This document shows, piece after piece, positions 17,023 through 24,926 of a stretch of 64,000 bases of DNA (positions are counted from its first letter, which is position 1; the number at the start of each line of letters is the position of its first letter). The DNA is from CAWDMC01 sp963803295 (GTDB taxonomy: Bacteria; Acidobacteriota; Terriglobia; UBA7540), in the NCBI GenBank assembly GCA_963803295.1, contig CAWDMC010000028.1:62001-126000 (forward strand). The letters are read 5' to 3'. Position numbers and translations under genes: made by a program. The notes below the pieces were generated by a model. The model worked only from the letters and a program-made list of their open reading frames with translations. It was not told the DNA's origin and made no database searches.

Positions 17023-20000
17023 TTCCGGCGGCAGGAAGAGGTCGGGGCGGATTGCCGACCTTGTCCTGATCCATGACGTAATTAAGCTCAACCGGCCGCA
17101 TGCTTTCCCAACCGAGCCGGGTGAGGGCCAGGGGATCGAGGCTGGCTGCACTGGTCATCACATAGCGGAACACGAATTCTCCGCCCTGGGCAGCGCGATA
17201 GTTCGTATCCCAGTAGTTATTCATGACGTACGAGAACATGGTCGAGCTTTTTGGTTGGAATTCGGACGGCCAGAGGCCGCGATTGATGTCCCCAAAGCTG
17301 GCCAGCGGCGCGTCGACAGGAACAATACCCACCGCCACATTGCTGTCACGCGAAGCCATCCACTTCTGAACGTTGAACCACTCCAGGCTTGCGCCTTTCA
17401 TCAGGTCGTGCGCAGGGTCAATCGAGTCATCCTGAGTGGCGTAAACGAATTGCGGGTTTTGAGTGGCTACGGGAAAGGCAAAATACACGCCTTCCTTGGT
17501 CGTCACGGACTTCTTCTCGACCTTGTTGATGAATTCGATCTTCTTCGATCTGTCGAAAAGCAGAATCTCGGTTTTAATCCGCGGTGTGTTCACTGCCTGG
17601 CTTGTCAGGCGGACCGACAGGCCGAAAGGCGTTCTCGTAACTCCAGTCAGGTGGCCGCCAGCCGCAGCGTTCACAGTTAATTGTGCGAGCGGCCAGGTCT
17701 TGATGGGGCGCATGATCTGAGTATTGCCATCGCCACCCGTTACATAGAGGTACTGATTGAACTTATAAGGGCTGTGAGCATCGACTAACTCGCGGTTCAG
17801 CTCCTTATCGAAGATACTAGCCACGGACCCGCTCGCGGGATCGACCGTGACGCGATAGAATGAGTTCTCAACCGTAGGATTGTGAAGGGCCATAGAAGCA
17901 GGAGGCCCAATCGGCGACGACTCCGGGAAGCTTATGCCATAGCACTTGTAGCCCGCCGCAGGCAGATCCCGGGCGAGAAAGCGCAGGTGCAGAAAGCCTT
18001 CCTTGGCCCACAAAACCTCGAAGGGAACATCCTCGCCGCTGGTCAGGTCTTTGATGACGGCGTGGTCAAATAAGTCAGTCTCGACCAGCGCGTCGCGACG
18101 CCAGTTGAGTGAGTTGAAAACCACAAGGGTGTGAGCCGGTATGTGGATCTGATCCGCCAACTGGCTCATCGAGCGGTTCACCAGGTCGTCGATTTCGAGT
18201 CTGGCCGTCGTCGCGCGAGCGTCCTTCACCTCAAGCTGTTTGACGGTCTCGACGTGATCTGGCTGGGTTATGGAATTCCACGAGGCCCAGGTGTGCTCGG
18301 CAAACAAGATGATGTTGCGCCAGATATCTTCGACCTGCTGTTTGGGCGGATGGTGATCTGGATCGAGCGTGTGGGTGATACTCGAAAGCACCTCGGCAGA
18401 TAGAGCGCGATCCTGGTTGGTGCGGTCTTCACTTACGTAGTAGGCGTCGGCGCCAATGCCGTCTTCCCAGTACGGTCCGCCGTCACCCTTGTAAGTAGGC
18501 AGCGCCTGGCCGTAATGGCTGTCGAGGTACTTGAAAAAATCGGGCATGGTGGCGTACTGCAGCTTCGGGTAAGCATACTCGCGATCCCATGCCTGTACGA
18601 ACGACGCAGTACCGGGCACCAAGTCAGTGTTCTCCACCTGGGTCCCGTAAATCATGACCACGTCCGGCGTGTAATCCGGCCGGTCGTAAGCCTGAAGGAA
18701 CACCGGCAGCGAGTCCCGCCCCGCGGGCAGCGCCGGAGGCAATCCAAATAGACTTTGCACTTGCATATAGTGGCGTGCATACCAGAAGAGCACTTTCTGT
18801 CCATCGGGCCCTTCCCACCAGAAGGGCGACTTCTCGTTCCACTCGCCCCGCGGTATAAACGGCGCGCGCCAGTTATTTCCCGCTGCCGCGAAATACTTGA
18901 CGCCGGCACTTGCCAGTACGGAAGGGTAGGATCCGGTGTAAGAGGGGACGTCGGTAATGTTGGCGTAATTAAAGGGCAGGTCATACCGTCGCGCCAAAGA
19001 CTTGGCGAAGTAAAGTGAACGGAACAGGGTCTCGAGCGATGCGTATCCGGTTAGGAGGTTACAGTATTGGACGGGCATGGCGAACTTGTCCTGCCGGATC
19101 AGATCGAGGATCTCCTTCTGCTTGGCTTCAGACCGACTATCGAAAAGTTGCTCCATGTTCCAGGACGCATCCATGGAAAAGCGGAATTCCGGATTCTCGC
19201 GGATCAGATTCGCCGCCTGATCCAGCACGCGAGGCTGGGTCTCGGCGACTTTGCCTTGGTAGTCCGTGTAACCCACATCGAGATGCGTATGCGGAACGAC
19301 GTAGAGCGTCCATTTGCGCTCGGGCTCCAAGGCTACGTCGAAAGTACGGGTGGCTCCGGCGGTGACGCGCAGCCGACCTTTGGCCGGGCCCGTCCATTCA
19401 GGCAGGTCGAACGTCAGCAGTTGCTCGCCGAAATCCGGTTCGGGCGACAGTCTTGCGGATTTCTGCTGACTGTTAATATCAAGTCGAACTTCGCCGCCCG
19501 AGACTTTGCGGCCGAGGCGGACAAGCGCTTCGATGCTTTCGGTGAGACCTTTCGGATCTGTCTTGTAGAAGATAGTGGGTTTAGCGGAAGCCTGTATTGC
19601 CGCTGGCAAGAACTTCTTGGAGTGATCGACGGTCAAGCCGACGGCGTCGTAGAAGATGCCCGAGATACCAACGCCAACGGTACCATAGCTACTTTCGGGC
19701 GTAGCCGGATCATCGATGCAGGTCAGAACCAGCTTGTTCTCTCCTGTTTTGAGGTAGTCCGTGGGAACGTCGATATCGAGCTTCTGGTAGGAATACTGAG
19801 GTATGAAGGCGACGGGAAAGTTGCCCAGATCGTAACTAATTTGGGGTCGCAGATAAAAGAGGCCGCGTTTCCCATTGATTTCTACGCGCAAGTTGGGACG
19901 GCGTGGCATGTAGGGAAGCACGCCGATGATCAACTTATACAAGCCGCGGGGCGGAGCCTCCATGGGAAAGAGGATCGTAAAAGGATGTTCGCGAGTGCCG

Positions 20001-20260
20001 GTCAACGCGTTGGCCGAACCCGGCTGGAATCCAACCCAGTCCTTCCGCCAGTCGCTCTTGCCGACGCTGTAGACCGGGTCGGGCGGGGCGGACGTGAGGG
20101 GTCCAAAACCGAAGCTGACCCCGAATTCCTCCGAGGACTGGTCGAACTGGCCAACCTGCCATAGAGTTTGCTCCTGGCCATAGGCCCGCGGCGGTTCGGC
20201 GATTATGGCACTGCGTGAAATTACGGCAAACATGCTGAAAAGAAATAGTGCGTGACGCAT
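16943..20260 (-). CDS. Secreted GH38 alpha-mannosidase-like enzyme (II), main frame
   Basis: 1105 residues in the main frame; signal peptide in the first ~25 (HALFLFSMFAVISRSAI). Residues ~25-200 form a beta-rich N-terminal domain resembling the galactose-binding-like module of rhamnogalacturonan lyases (PPRGLYKLIIGVLPYMPRRPNLRVEINGK is its centre). The GH38 catalytic domain follows with YVVPHTHLDVGYTDYQGK (zinc-binding HxHxD) near residue 325, the nucleophile region ANITDVPSYTGSYP and a C-terminal beta-sandwich. The last ~35 residues are out of frame; the true end is at 16764. An exported enzyme for complex glycans, likely alpha-mannoside-containing. Confidence 0.85.
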   Translation of the reverse strand: MRHALFLFSMFAVISRSAIIAEPPRAYGQEQTLWQVGQFDQSSEEFGVSFGFGPLTSAPPDPVYSVGKSDWRKDWVGFQPGSANALTGTREHPFTILFPMEAPPRGLYKLIIGVLPYMPRRPNLRVEINGKRGLFYLRPQISYDLGNFPVAFIPQYSYQKLDIDVPTDYLKTGENKLVLTCIDDPATPESSYGTVGVGISGIFYDAVGLTVDHSKKFLPAAIQASAKPTIFYKTDPKGLTESIEALVRLGRKVSGGEVRLDINSQQKSARLSPEPDFGEQLLTFDLPEWTGPAKGRLRVTAGATRTFDVALEPERKWTLYVVPHTHLDVGYTDYQGKVAETQPRVLDQAANLIRENPEFRFSMDASWNMEQLFDSRSEAKQKEILDLIRQDKFAMPVQYCNLLTGYASLETLFRSLYFAKSLARRYDLPFNYANITDVPSYTGSYPSVLASAGVKYFAAAGNNWRAPFIPRGEWNEKSPFWWEGPDGQKVLFWYARHYMQVQSLFGLPPALPAGRDSLPVFLQAYDRPDYTPDVVMIYGTQVENTDLVPGTASFVQAWDREYAYPKLQYATMPDFFKYLDSHYGQALPTYKGDGGPYWEDGIGADAYYVSEDRTNQDRALSAEVLSSITHTLDPDHHPPKQQVEDIWRNIILFAEHTWASWNSITQPDHVETVKQLEVKDARATTARLEIDDLVNRSMSQLADQIHIPAHTLVVFNSLNWRRDALVETDLFDHAVIKDLTSGEDVPFEVLWAKEGFLHLRFLARDLPAAGYKCYGISFPESSPIGPPASMALHNPTVENSFYRVTVDPASGSVASIFDKELNRELVDAHSPYKFNQYLYVTGGDGNTQIMRPIKTWPLAQLTVNAAAGGHLTGVTRTPFGLSVRLTSQAVNTPRIKTEILLFDRSKKIEFINKVEKKSVTTKEGVYFAFPVATQNPQFVYATQDDSIDPAHDLMKGASLEWFNVQKWMASRDSNVAVGIVPVDAPLASFGDINRGLWPSEFQPKSSTMFSYVMNNYWDTNYRAAQGGEFVFRYVMTSAASLDPLALTRLGWESMRPVELNYVMDQDKVGNPPRPLPAAGTSSSRSTSRAWSSSIGRLRRTDEERF

Positions 20261-20425
20261 TGTTCGTCCTTCCCTGAATCACTTGCTCCTTCACAACAGG
20301 CTTCCTTGGTGACCACGACTGGAAAGAACGCGGGCGAGGACACCCGAGCTACAACACCCTTTCACCGGGCCACATGACAGCCGACCGCGACAGAATACTC
20401 TACGCCTTCAGCGGTGGTACCACAA

Positions 20426-20463
20426 GGGCTGGCCTTTGACAGCTTTGACAGGGCTGGCCTTTG
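20426..20463. repeat. Short direct repeat GGGCTGGCCTTTG
   Basis: Two 13-bp perfect copies at 20426-20438 and 20451-20463, 25 bp apart, in the gap between the GH38 gene start and the decayed DCC gene. Nearby, 20786-20812 is a 9-bp inverted repeat AAATTCTTG…CAAGAATTT. Apart from these and the hairpin at 20745, I see no gene in 20,261-20,920. Confidence 0.6.
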
Positions 20464-20744
20464 CCTTCTTTGACTTTCAGATCGAGCACCGAAATGCGAT
20501 TGCGCCGAGATTCGCTATGAAAAGCTGATCGAAATCCGGACGCCCGAAGGCGCAGTTCGTCGGCTGGCATAAGGCCAGGTTATCAAGATCCTGGCAAATC
20601 TACTTGGCGCTCGGGAAACGTAGGTAAGACAGCTGCACCACGCCTACCCCGCGTTCTGCTAACACTTGCTTGTGGGAGTGCTTCGATTCTAAGTAAACTT
20701 CCGCTAGGGTACGGGCAGGCGACGGGTTTTTCAAGCCACAAGCC

Positions 20745-20767
20745 GCAGACCCAAGGATCGGGTCTGC
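20745..20767. repeat. Hairpin GCAGACCC…GGGTCTGC, copy 2
   Basis: Inverted repeat GCAGACCC (20745-20752) and GGGTCTGC (20760-20767) with loop AAGGATC, matching the hairpin at 16702-16725 in stem, loop and part of the flank (AAGCC…CAGACCCAA(A/G)GATC). Two copies 4 kb apart suggest a dispersed small palindromic element. Confidence 0.6.
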
Positions 20768-20922
20768 ATTGCATTGCAAGGGCGTAAATTCTTGTTTTTT
20801 TAGCAAGAATTTTTCGCAGTCTTTCTCCGGAACCGCATAAATAAAGGCCGTCTACACATAGACAATCTACTGGAGAGCAGCTTGATTCTGAACGTTTTTG
20901 GTTGCGGCTCCGCCGCGCTGCG

Positions 20923-21345
20923 CTACTCCTGCTCGGTCACCCCCGTGGCAGGGGAGCTTTGTTTGCGCGGGAGGCAGCGACGATTGCCCGCGACCCACTC
21001 GTAAAGAGCCTCGCCGAAAGGCGAAAAGAGGGGGGAAAACAACCCGAGAAGAATCACCGCAATCCACCTGCGACGCGCAAATGAGGCCGGGGGCGCTGCC
21101 CAGTAAGGCCGCAATCAGAAAATAGGTTAGCGGGTTGTACAGCAACAGCATTCTGATGGCTTCGAACCCGCCGTAGAATCTCCCCTGGCTTATCAGAAGG
21201 AGTCCCCGCCGCAGTGCTTCCTCGGGAATCCCGCGATGCGTCGCTGCCCTCTGGACGGGAATCCAGTTGAACCATTCATCGAGATCGACTTTCTCGAACA
21301 GGTTTCTAATCTGAATAACAAGAGGAGAGTCGGCCCGATCGCCAA
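20923..21345 (-). pseudogene. Decayed DCC-family (DUF393) thiol-disulfide oxidoreductase-like gene
   Basis: No intact frame, but conceptual translation across two frames gives a coherent protein: KVDLDEWFNWIPVQ, then GRFYGGFEAIRMLLLYNP with a hydrophobic segment in one frame, then (after a shift near 21,080-21,110) a membrane-like WIAVILLGLFSPLF and FGEALYEWVAGNRRCL. The order 'G-G/F-A-R' motif, hydrophobic segment, and Y-x-W-V-A-x-N-R end is characteristic of DCC-family proteins. The N-terminal DxxCxxC part is absent upstream. I read this as a truncated, frameshifted remnant. Confidence 0.5.
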
Positions 21346-21546
21346 GATACCCCTGACCGCCTCCGAACGCAACGGGAGATCAGATTGGTGCTTCTGGGTG
21401 CTCTCACTGGCCACGGGGTGTGCCAGTTTGCCTATCCCAAGTTACCCATAGACCCAAACTGACCAATACATGTGGGCAAGCACGGCCAGCTATTCACCGG
21501 CACCCATCCAGCGTCAAATAACGATTTCAGCGCCACCCTGACCAAA

Positions 21547-21972
21547 TCACTTGGTTGCGTCCGTCGGTTTAGCGGGCTCGCCCGGCGTTGACCCCTTCAG
21601 CTTGGCCCGCGCTTCATCCACGCGCTTCTTGAAGTCACCCTGGTCGTTGTGCGAAAGTCCGCTATACATCGACACAACACTCATCTCGCACGTGTTACCA
21701 GCCGGCAACAAAGTGACGTGGTTTTTGCCCTGGTTGACCGCTCCGATAACGGACCAATGAACAGAGTGTTTCACATTGTAGTCAGCAGTCATTTTGTCCT
21801 CGTCACTCTGCACGTCTTTGTAGTTGTCCGGATTGCCAAGGGCGACTTTGACCGCGCTCCACACCTCGCTGCAAGGAACGGGATAGGTAGTCTTGTAAGT
21901 CTTGCTGCGAGCACCGAACGCCGGCAGAGCCAGAGCAAGGGACATCAATGCCGTAGCCACATATCTCATCAT
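21547..21972 (-). CDS. Small secreted protein of unknown function
   Basis: 141 residues. Signal peptide MMRYVATALMSLALALPAFGA (cleavage near residue 20), then an alpha/beta domain starting KTYKTTYPVPCSEVWSAVKVAL with two later cysteine/strand elements (GNTCEMSVVSMYSG) and a Lys/Pro/Thr-rich tail. CAGGAGG precedes the double ATG. The fold hint (VWSAVKVALGN…Y.D.V.SDEDKMTADYNV) resembles small periplasmic proteins found in Acidobacteria, but I cannot assign a function. Confidence 0.75.
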   Translation of the reverse strand: MMRYVATALMSLALALPAFGARSKTYKTTYPVPCSEVWSAVKVALGNPDNYKDVQSDEDKMTADYNVKHSVHWSVIGAVNQGKNHVTLLPAGNTCEMSVVSMYSGLSHNDQGDFKKRVDEARAKLKGSTPGEPAKPTDATK

Positions 21973-22130
21973 GACGTATACCTCCTGGTGACAATGTGCT
22001 TCACGAATAGAAAAACCGAAACAGACGGAATTGACCTTTTGCCGTTCCGGCGGCTAAGAATATACACCCATTTGCGTCCAACCGAGACGGAGACTCTGTC
22101 CCAGCGGCCTGCAACAGGGTCGCCGGATTC

Positions 22131-23813
22131 TCAATGGCTGGAGTGGTCGCTCGAGGAAATGACGACAAGTGCCTGGGTGAGCGCATCTCTTCGAAACTGC
22201 TTAGCTTCTTCCTCGCTCGCGCCTTGAACACGCGCGAATAGCTCGTCCGCCCTGGCGTTCTCGCCTTTGCTCCGGTAAGCCTGGGCCAGCTGATAAGCAA
22301 TCGAGCGCGAGTGCGGATCAAGCGCCTGGGCATGCTCGAGGTCGGCAATTGCCCGATCCACTTGATTGGCGCGGAGGGCCAGCTTGGCCCGGTCGAGGTA
22401 GGCATAAGACAGATTCGAATCGAGCGACAGCGCTTTATCAAGAGCCTGGCCTGCCTCAGCGAAGGCCGGCGTACCGGGCTCGACGCCTCTCTGGATGAGG
22501 GCCTCGGCAAGGAAGTAGTACGCCTTCGGTTCCCGGGAGCCGAGATCGCCGGCCTTCTGGAACGCTTTGACGGCCGCGTCAAGATGGCCGGTTTCGAGCT
22601 CGCATAGGCCCAGGGCGACGTAGTTCCCGGGATCTTGGGGTGCCGTGCCGATCGAGCGATTATAATCCTCACGCGCCTCGGCAAACTGCGCCTTCAGAGT
22701 GTAGGCTATCCCGCGGCTGAGGAGAAGCTCATGGGCATCGGGGACCCGCTCAATTCCCGAAGAAAGCAACTGCACGGCCAAATCGTAGTTCAGGTGCAGG
22801 CAGGATAGCGTGGCTATATTCAGGTAGTTCTGCGGGTCCTTAGGACTGCTGATAATGCCTTGGCGGAAGGCGTCGTACGCGGCCTTGGTATCGCCGACTT
22901 TCTCCTCCGCTACACCTAGCAGGCTGTACATTTCGGGATGTTTCTCATTGCCTTCGAGTGATTTCAGAATCTGCACGCAATTCGAGTACTGCTTATTCTC
23001 GAAGTAGGCCAGGGCTAGAGCATAGTTCCGCGCGAAGCGATTTGGATAGTCCTCGGGCAGCGACTTGAAAAGCTCGATAGCCGGTTGATAGAGCTCGGCC
23101 TGGCCGAGCGCCCAGGCGACCTGGAAGCGCTGTTCGGGAGTGAGCTCAGTGCGTCCGGCCAGCGCGCGCAGCACCTCTCCGGCCTCTGCTCGGTGATCCG
23201 TCCGCAGAAGCGCCTGAGCCTTCATCAGCGAGAGGCGTGCGTCCTGCTCCACGGGAGCGGGCGCTTTGGAGAAATAGGCTGAGGCTTGGGCGAAGTTCCG
23301 GTGCTCGAATTCATACTGCCCGAGAATGACGTTAACGGCCGCATCCTCAGGATAGATCTGTACCAGTTTCTGAAGCTCCTGATAGGCCAGGTCTTTCTCG
23401 CCCTGGCTCCAGTAGACAATCCCCAGTTCCCTCTTCGCCACCCAGAAGCTGGGATCGAGGTCCAGCGCTTTCTTCAGTGCCTCGATCGCCTCTTTGGGTT
23501 TACCCATCAGGGCGAGCGCGATCCCCTGTCCGCTCGGACCCTGAGGAAGTCGGGGAGCCAGATGTTCCACTATCTTGAATCTGTCAAACGCCTCGGCGTA
23601 CCGCTTCCCACCCAAAAGCTGCATTCCTTGCTGGTAAGCTGCGTCAGCTTGCTGCTCAGCAGATTGTGCGGGACGCTGTGTCGTCTGCGGGGTATTGGCT
23701 TGATTTGTCGCCTGAAGTCGGGTGCCAGGTAAGAGGGTGAGGAAGAGGAACGCGCACAGCTCAGCGCCCGGGCAGTTTCCCGGGACCGCTGCGGCGAGTT
23801 TAGAATTTGCCAC
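22131..23813 (-). CDS. TPR-repeat protein, probably exported
   Basis: About 560 residues from a GTG at 23811-23813; an in-frame TTG at 23870 would add 19. A hydrophobic stretch ELCAFLFLTLLPG near the N-terminus suggests a signal anchor, followed by a Gln/Thr-rich linker and about a dozen 34-residue tetratricopeptide repeats (e.g. AYQQGMQLLGGKRYAEAFDRFKI with consensus A-x-x-x-G positions, PKEAIEALKKALDLDP, NYVALGLCELETGHLDAAVKAFQKA). Such proteins are scaffolds; no partner is evident from context. Confidence 0.85.
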   Translation of the reverse strand: MANSKLAAAVPGNCPGAELCAFLFLTLLPGTRLQATNQANTPQTTQRPAQSAEQQADAAYQQGMQLLGGKRYAEAFDRFKIVEHLAPRLPQGPSGQGIALALMGKPKEAIEALKKALDLDPSFWVAKRELGIVYWSQGEKDLAYQELQKLVQIYPEDAAVNVILGQYEFEHRNFAQASAYFSKAPAPVEQDARLSLMKAQALLRTDHRAEAGEVLRALAGRTELTPEQRFQVAWALGQAELYQPAIELFKSLPEDYPNRFARNYALALAYFENKQYSNCVQILKSLEGNEKHPEMYSLLGVAEEKVGDTKAAYDAFRQGIISSPKDPQNYLNIATLSCLHLNYDLAVQLLSSGIERVPDAHELLLSRGIAYTLKAQFAEAREDYNRSIGTAPQDPGNYVALGLCELETGHLDAAVKAFQKAGDLGSREPKAYYFLAEALIQRGVEPGTPAFAEAGQALDKALSLDSNLSYAYLDRAKLALRANQVDRAIADLEHAQALDPHSRSIAYQLAQAYRSKGENARADELFARVQGASEEEAKQFRRDALTQALVVISSSDHSSH

Positions 23814-23889
23814 ACTCCCGGTCCATCCCGGCCACGCATTGTGCGAGTTATGAGGGTGGTAAGATGCCAAGGGGCAGTTTACCTCTTTT

Positions 23890-23979
23890 GTAGGGCCGAA
23901 CAGCGTTCGGCCAGAATGCGACGGCGATAATTGTAGGGCCGAACAACGTTCGGCCAGGCCCAGCGCTGCTGGGCCCTAC
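23890..23979. repeat. Composite REP unit A (half - spacer - full)
   Basis: A 23-bp half element GTAGGGCCGAAC…TTCGGCC (23890-23912), a 20-bp spacer containing GACGGCGATAATT, and a 47-bp full element (23933-23979) joining GTAGGGCCGAAC…GTTCGGCC to GGCCCAGCGCTGCTGGGCC-CTAC. Each part forms its own hairpin, as in REP/BIME elements. The final CTA at 23976-23978 supplies, on the minus strand, the TAG stop codon of the adjacent transposase gene. Confidence 0.9.
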
Positions 23980-24746
23980 GGTTGCGGGTGGGGACCCGGC
24001 TCGTCATCCCCCATCCACGGCACATCGTCTTCGGCGTCGGAGCGTGCCTCGGGGTTTTCCCGATCCAATCTCCGGCGCCGCGGATTGGAGAGAATGTAGT
24101 CGCGGATGTTCGACAATTCTTCCTCATCCCTGAGGATACGCTCGAAGTAGTCCTCCTGCCATACAACCGCGGAAGGGTTACTCCAAAGCTTACGAATTCG
24201 CCTGGTGACAGCAGACTTGAACCCTGACACCCAGGATGCGAGGGAGCGCGGACGCATCGGGGAAATGGTATTCGCTGCGTGAATCGCACGTTGGCCCACG
24301 CCTACTTTGTAGGGCCGAACAGAGTTCGGCCTGATTGGGGACGGCGACATTGCAGGGCCGAACAGAGTTCGGCGGGGCCCAGCGCTGCTGGGCCCTACAA
24401 CAGGCAGACCGCTGCTTGACCCTACGGGGTCCGCAGTCGCGTAGCCGCTGTTCCACAGGATGTGTTCGCCCTGCGGTCCCAATATCCACAGGATTCCGTG
24501 AAGATAATTGGGCATCAGGGTGAACGCGTCGAGTTCTATCTGCGGACGGATTCGCGGCGTGTCCAGCCACTGTTCCCGTACGATGCGGCCACAATCGTTC
24601 TCGCGCATTTGATCGTGAACTACCTTGCCAAAGATGCAGTGCTTTCCAAACGCACAAATAGTGACGAAGTACGCTCCGGGCGAAGAGTAGTTATAGCGAG
24701 TCAGACGGATGGAACGGCGATGATGGACTTGCGGGTCGTACTTCAT
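23976..24746 (-). CDS. REP-associated tyrosine transposase (RAYT, IS200-like Y1 family)
   Basis: 256 residues from the ATG at 24744-24746 (MKYDPQVHHRRSIRL); the frame extends upstream only through REP sequence. Y1-transposase landmarks are RYNYSSPGAYFVTICAF, FGKVVHDQ, LDAFTLMPNYLHGILWI and VWQEDYFERILRDEEELSNIRDYILSNP, the last holding the catalytic Tyr. The metal-binding HUH pair is normally H-x-H in MPNHxHG; here it reads Y-L-H, a substitution of the first His. Residues ~116-146 (GPSSAGPRRTLFGPAMSPS part) are encoded by REP unit B lying in frame inside the gene. RAYTs process REP hairpins as domesticated single-strand nucleases. Confidence 0.88.
   Translation of the reverse strand: MKYDPQVHHRRSIRLTRYNYSSPGAYFVTICAFGKHCIFGKVVHDQMRENDCGRIVREQWLDTPRIRPQIELDAFTLMPNYLHGILWILGPQGEHILWNSGYATADPVGSSSGLPVVGPSSAGPRRTLFGPAMSPSPIRPNSVRPYKVGVGQRAIHAANTISPMRPRSLASWVSGFKSAVTRRIRKLWSNPSAVVWQEDYFERILRDEEELSNIRDYILSNPRRRRLDRENPEARSDAEDDVPWMGDDEPGPHPQP
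24309..24398. repeat. Composite REP unit B, inside the RAYT gene
   Basis: Same 23 + 20 + 47 bp architecture as unit A: half element 24309-24331, spacer ending GACGGCGACATT, full element 24352-24398 ending GGCCCAGCGCTGCTGGGCCCTAC. Its total length is exactly 90 bp (30 codons), so it preserves the transposase frame. It falls between the HUH motif and the catalytic-Tyr helix. Confidence 0.9.
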
Positions 24747-24758
24747 TGCGGGACGGTT

Positions 24759-24806
24759 GTAGGGCCGAACAGCGTTCGGCTGGGGCCCAGCGCTGCTGGG
24801 CCCTAC
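24759..24806. repeat. Full REP element upstream of the RAYT gene
   Basis: GTAGGGCCGAACAGCGTTCGGC followed by GGGGCCCAGCGCTGCTGGGCCCTAC: two adjacent hairpins, the same as the full parts of units A and B. It lies 13 bp upstream of the chosen RAYT start codon and would be in its leader. Confidence 0.88.
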
Positions 24807-24817
24807 AAACCATGGCC

Positions 24818-24912
24818 GTAGCCGAACAGATTCGCCCGGGTTAGGGGACAGCGACATTGTAGGGCCCGAACAGCGTTCCGCCGAATTGGGGCCCAGCGCT
24901 GCTGGGCCCCAC
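24818..24912. repeat. Composite REP unit C (degenerate half - spacer - full)
   Basis: A mutated half element GTAGCCGAACAGATTCGCC, a spacer ending GGGGACAGCGACATT, and a full element 24859-24912 with extra bases in the first hairpin (GTAGGGCCCGAACAGCGTTCCGCC). It ends 15 bp beyond the stop codon of the neighbouring TonB-dependent receptor gene, where its GC-rich hairpin could also act as a transcription barrier. Confidence 0.85.
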
Positions 24913-24926
24913 GAGGCGCACTTGCG

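Noticed and set aside
20583..20806. Short minus-strand frames around the second hairpin
   Set aside because: Two overlapping frames of similar length both translate the hairpin repeat; no consistent coding signal.
23890..24912. CRISPR-like array
   Set aside because: Repeats are palindromic, unevenly spaced, and associated with a RAYT transposase; no unique spacers of constant length and no cas genes.
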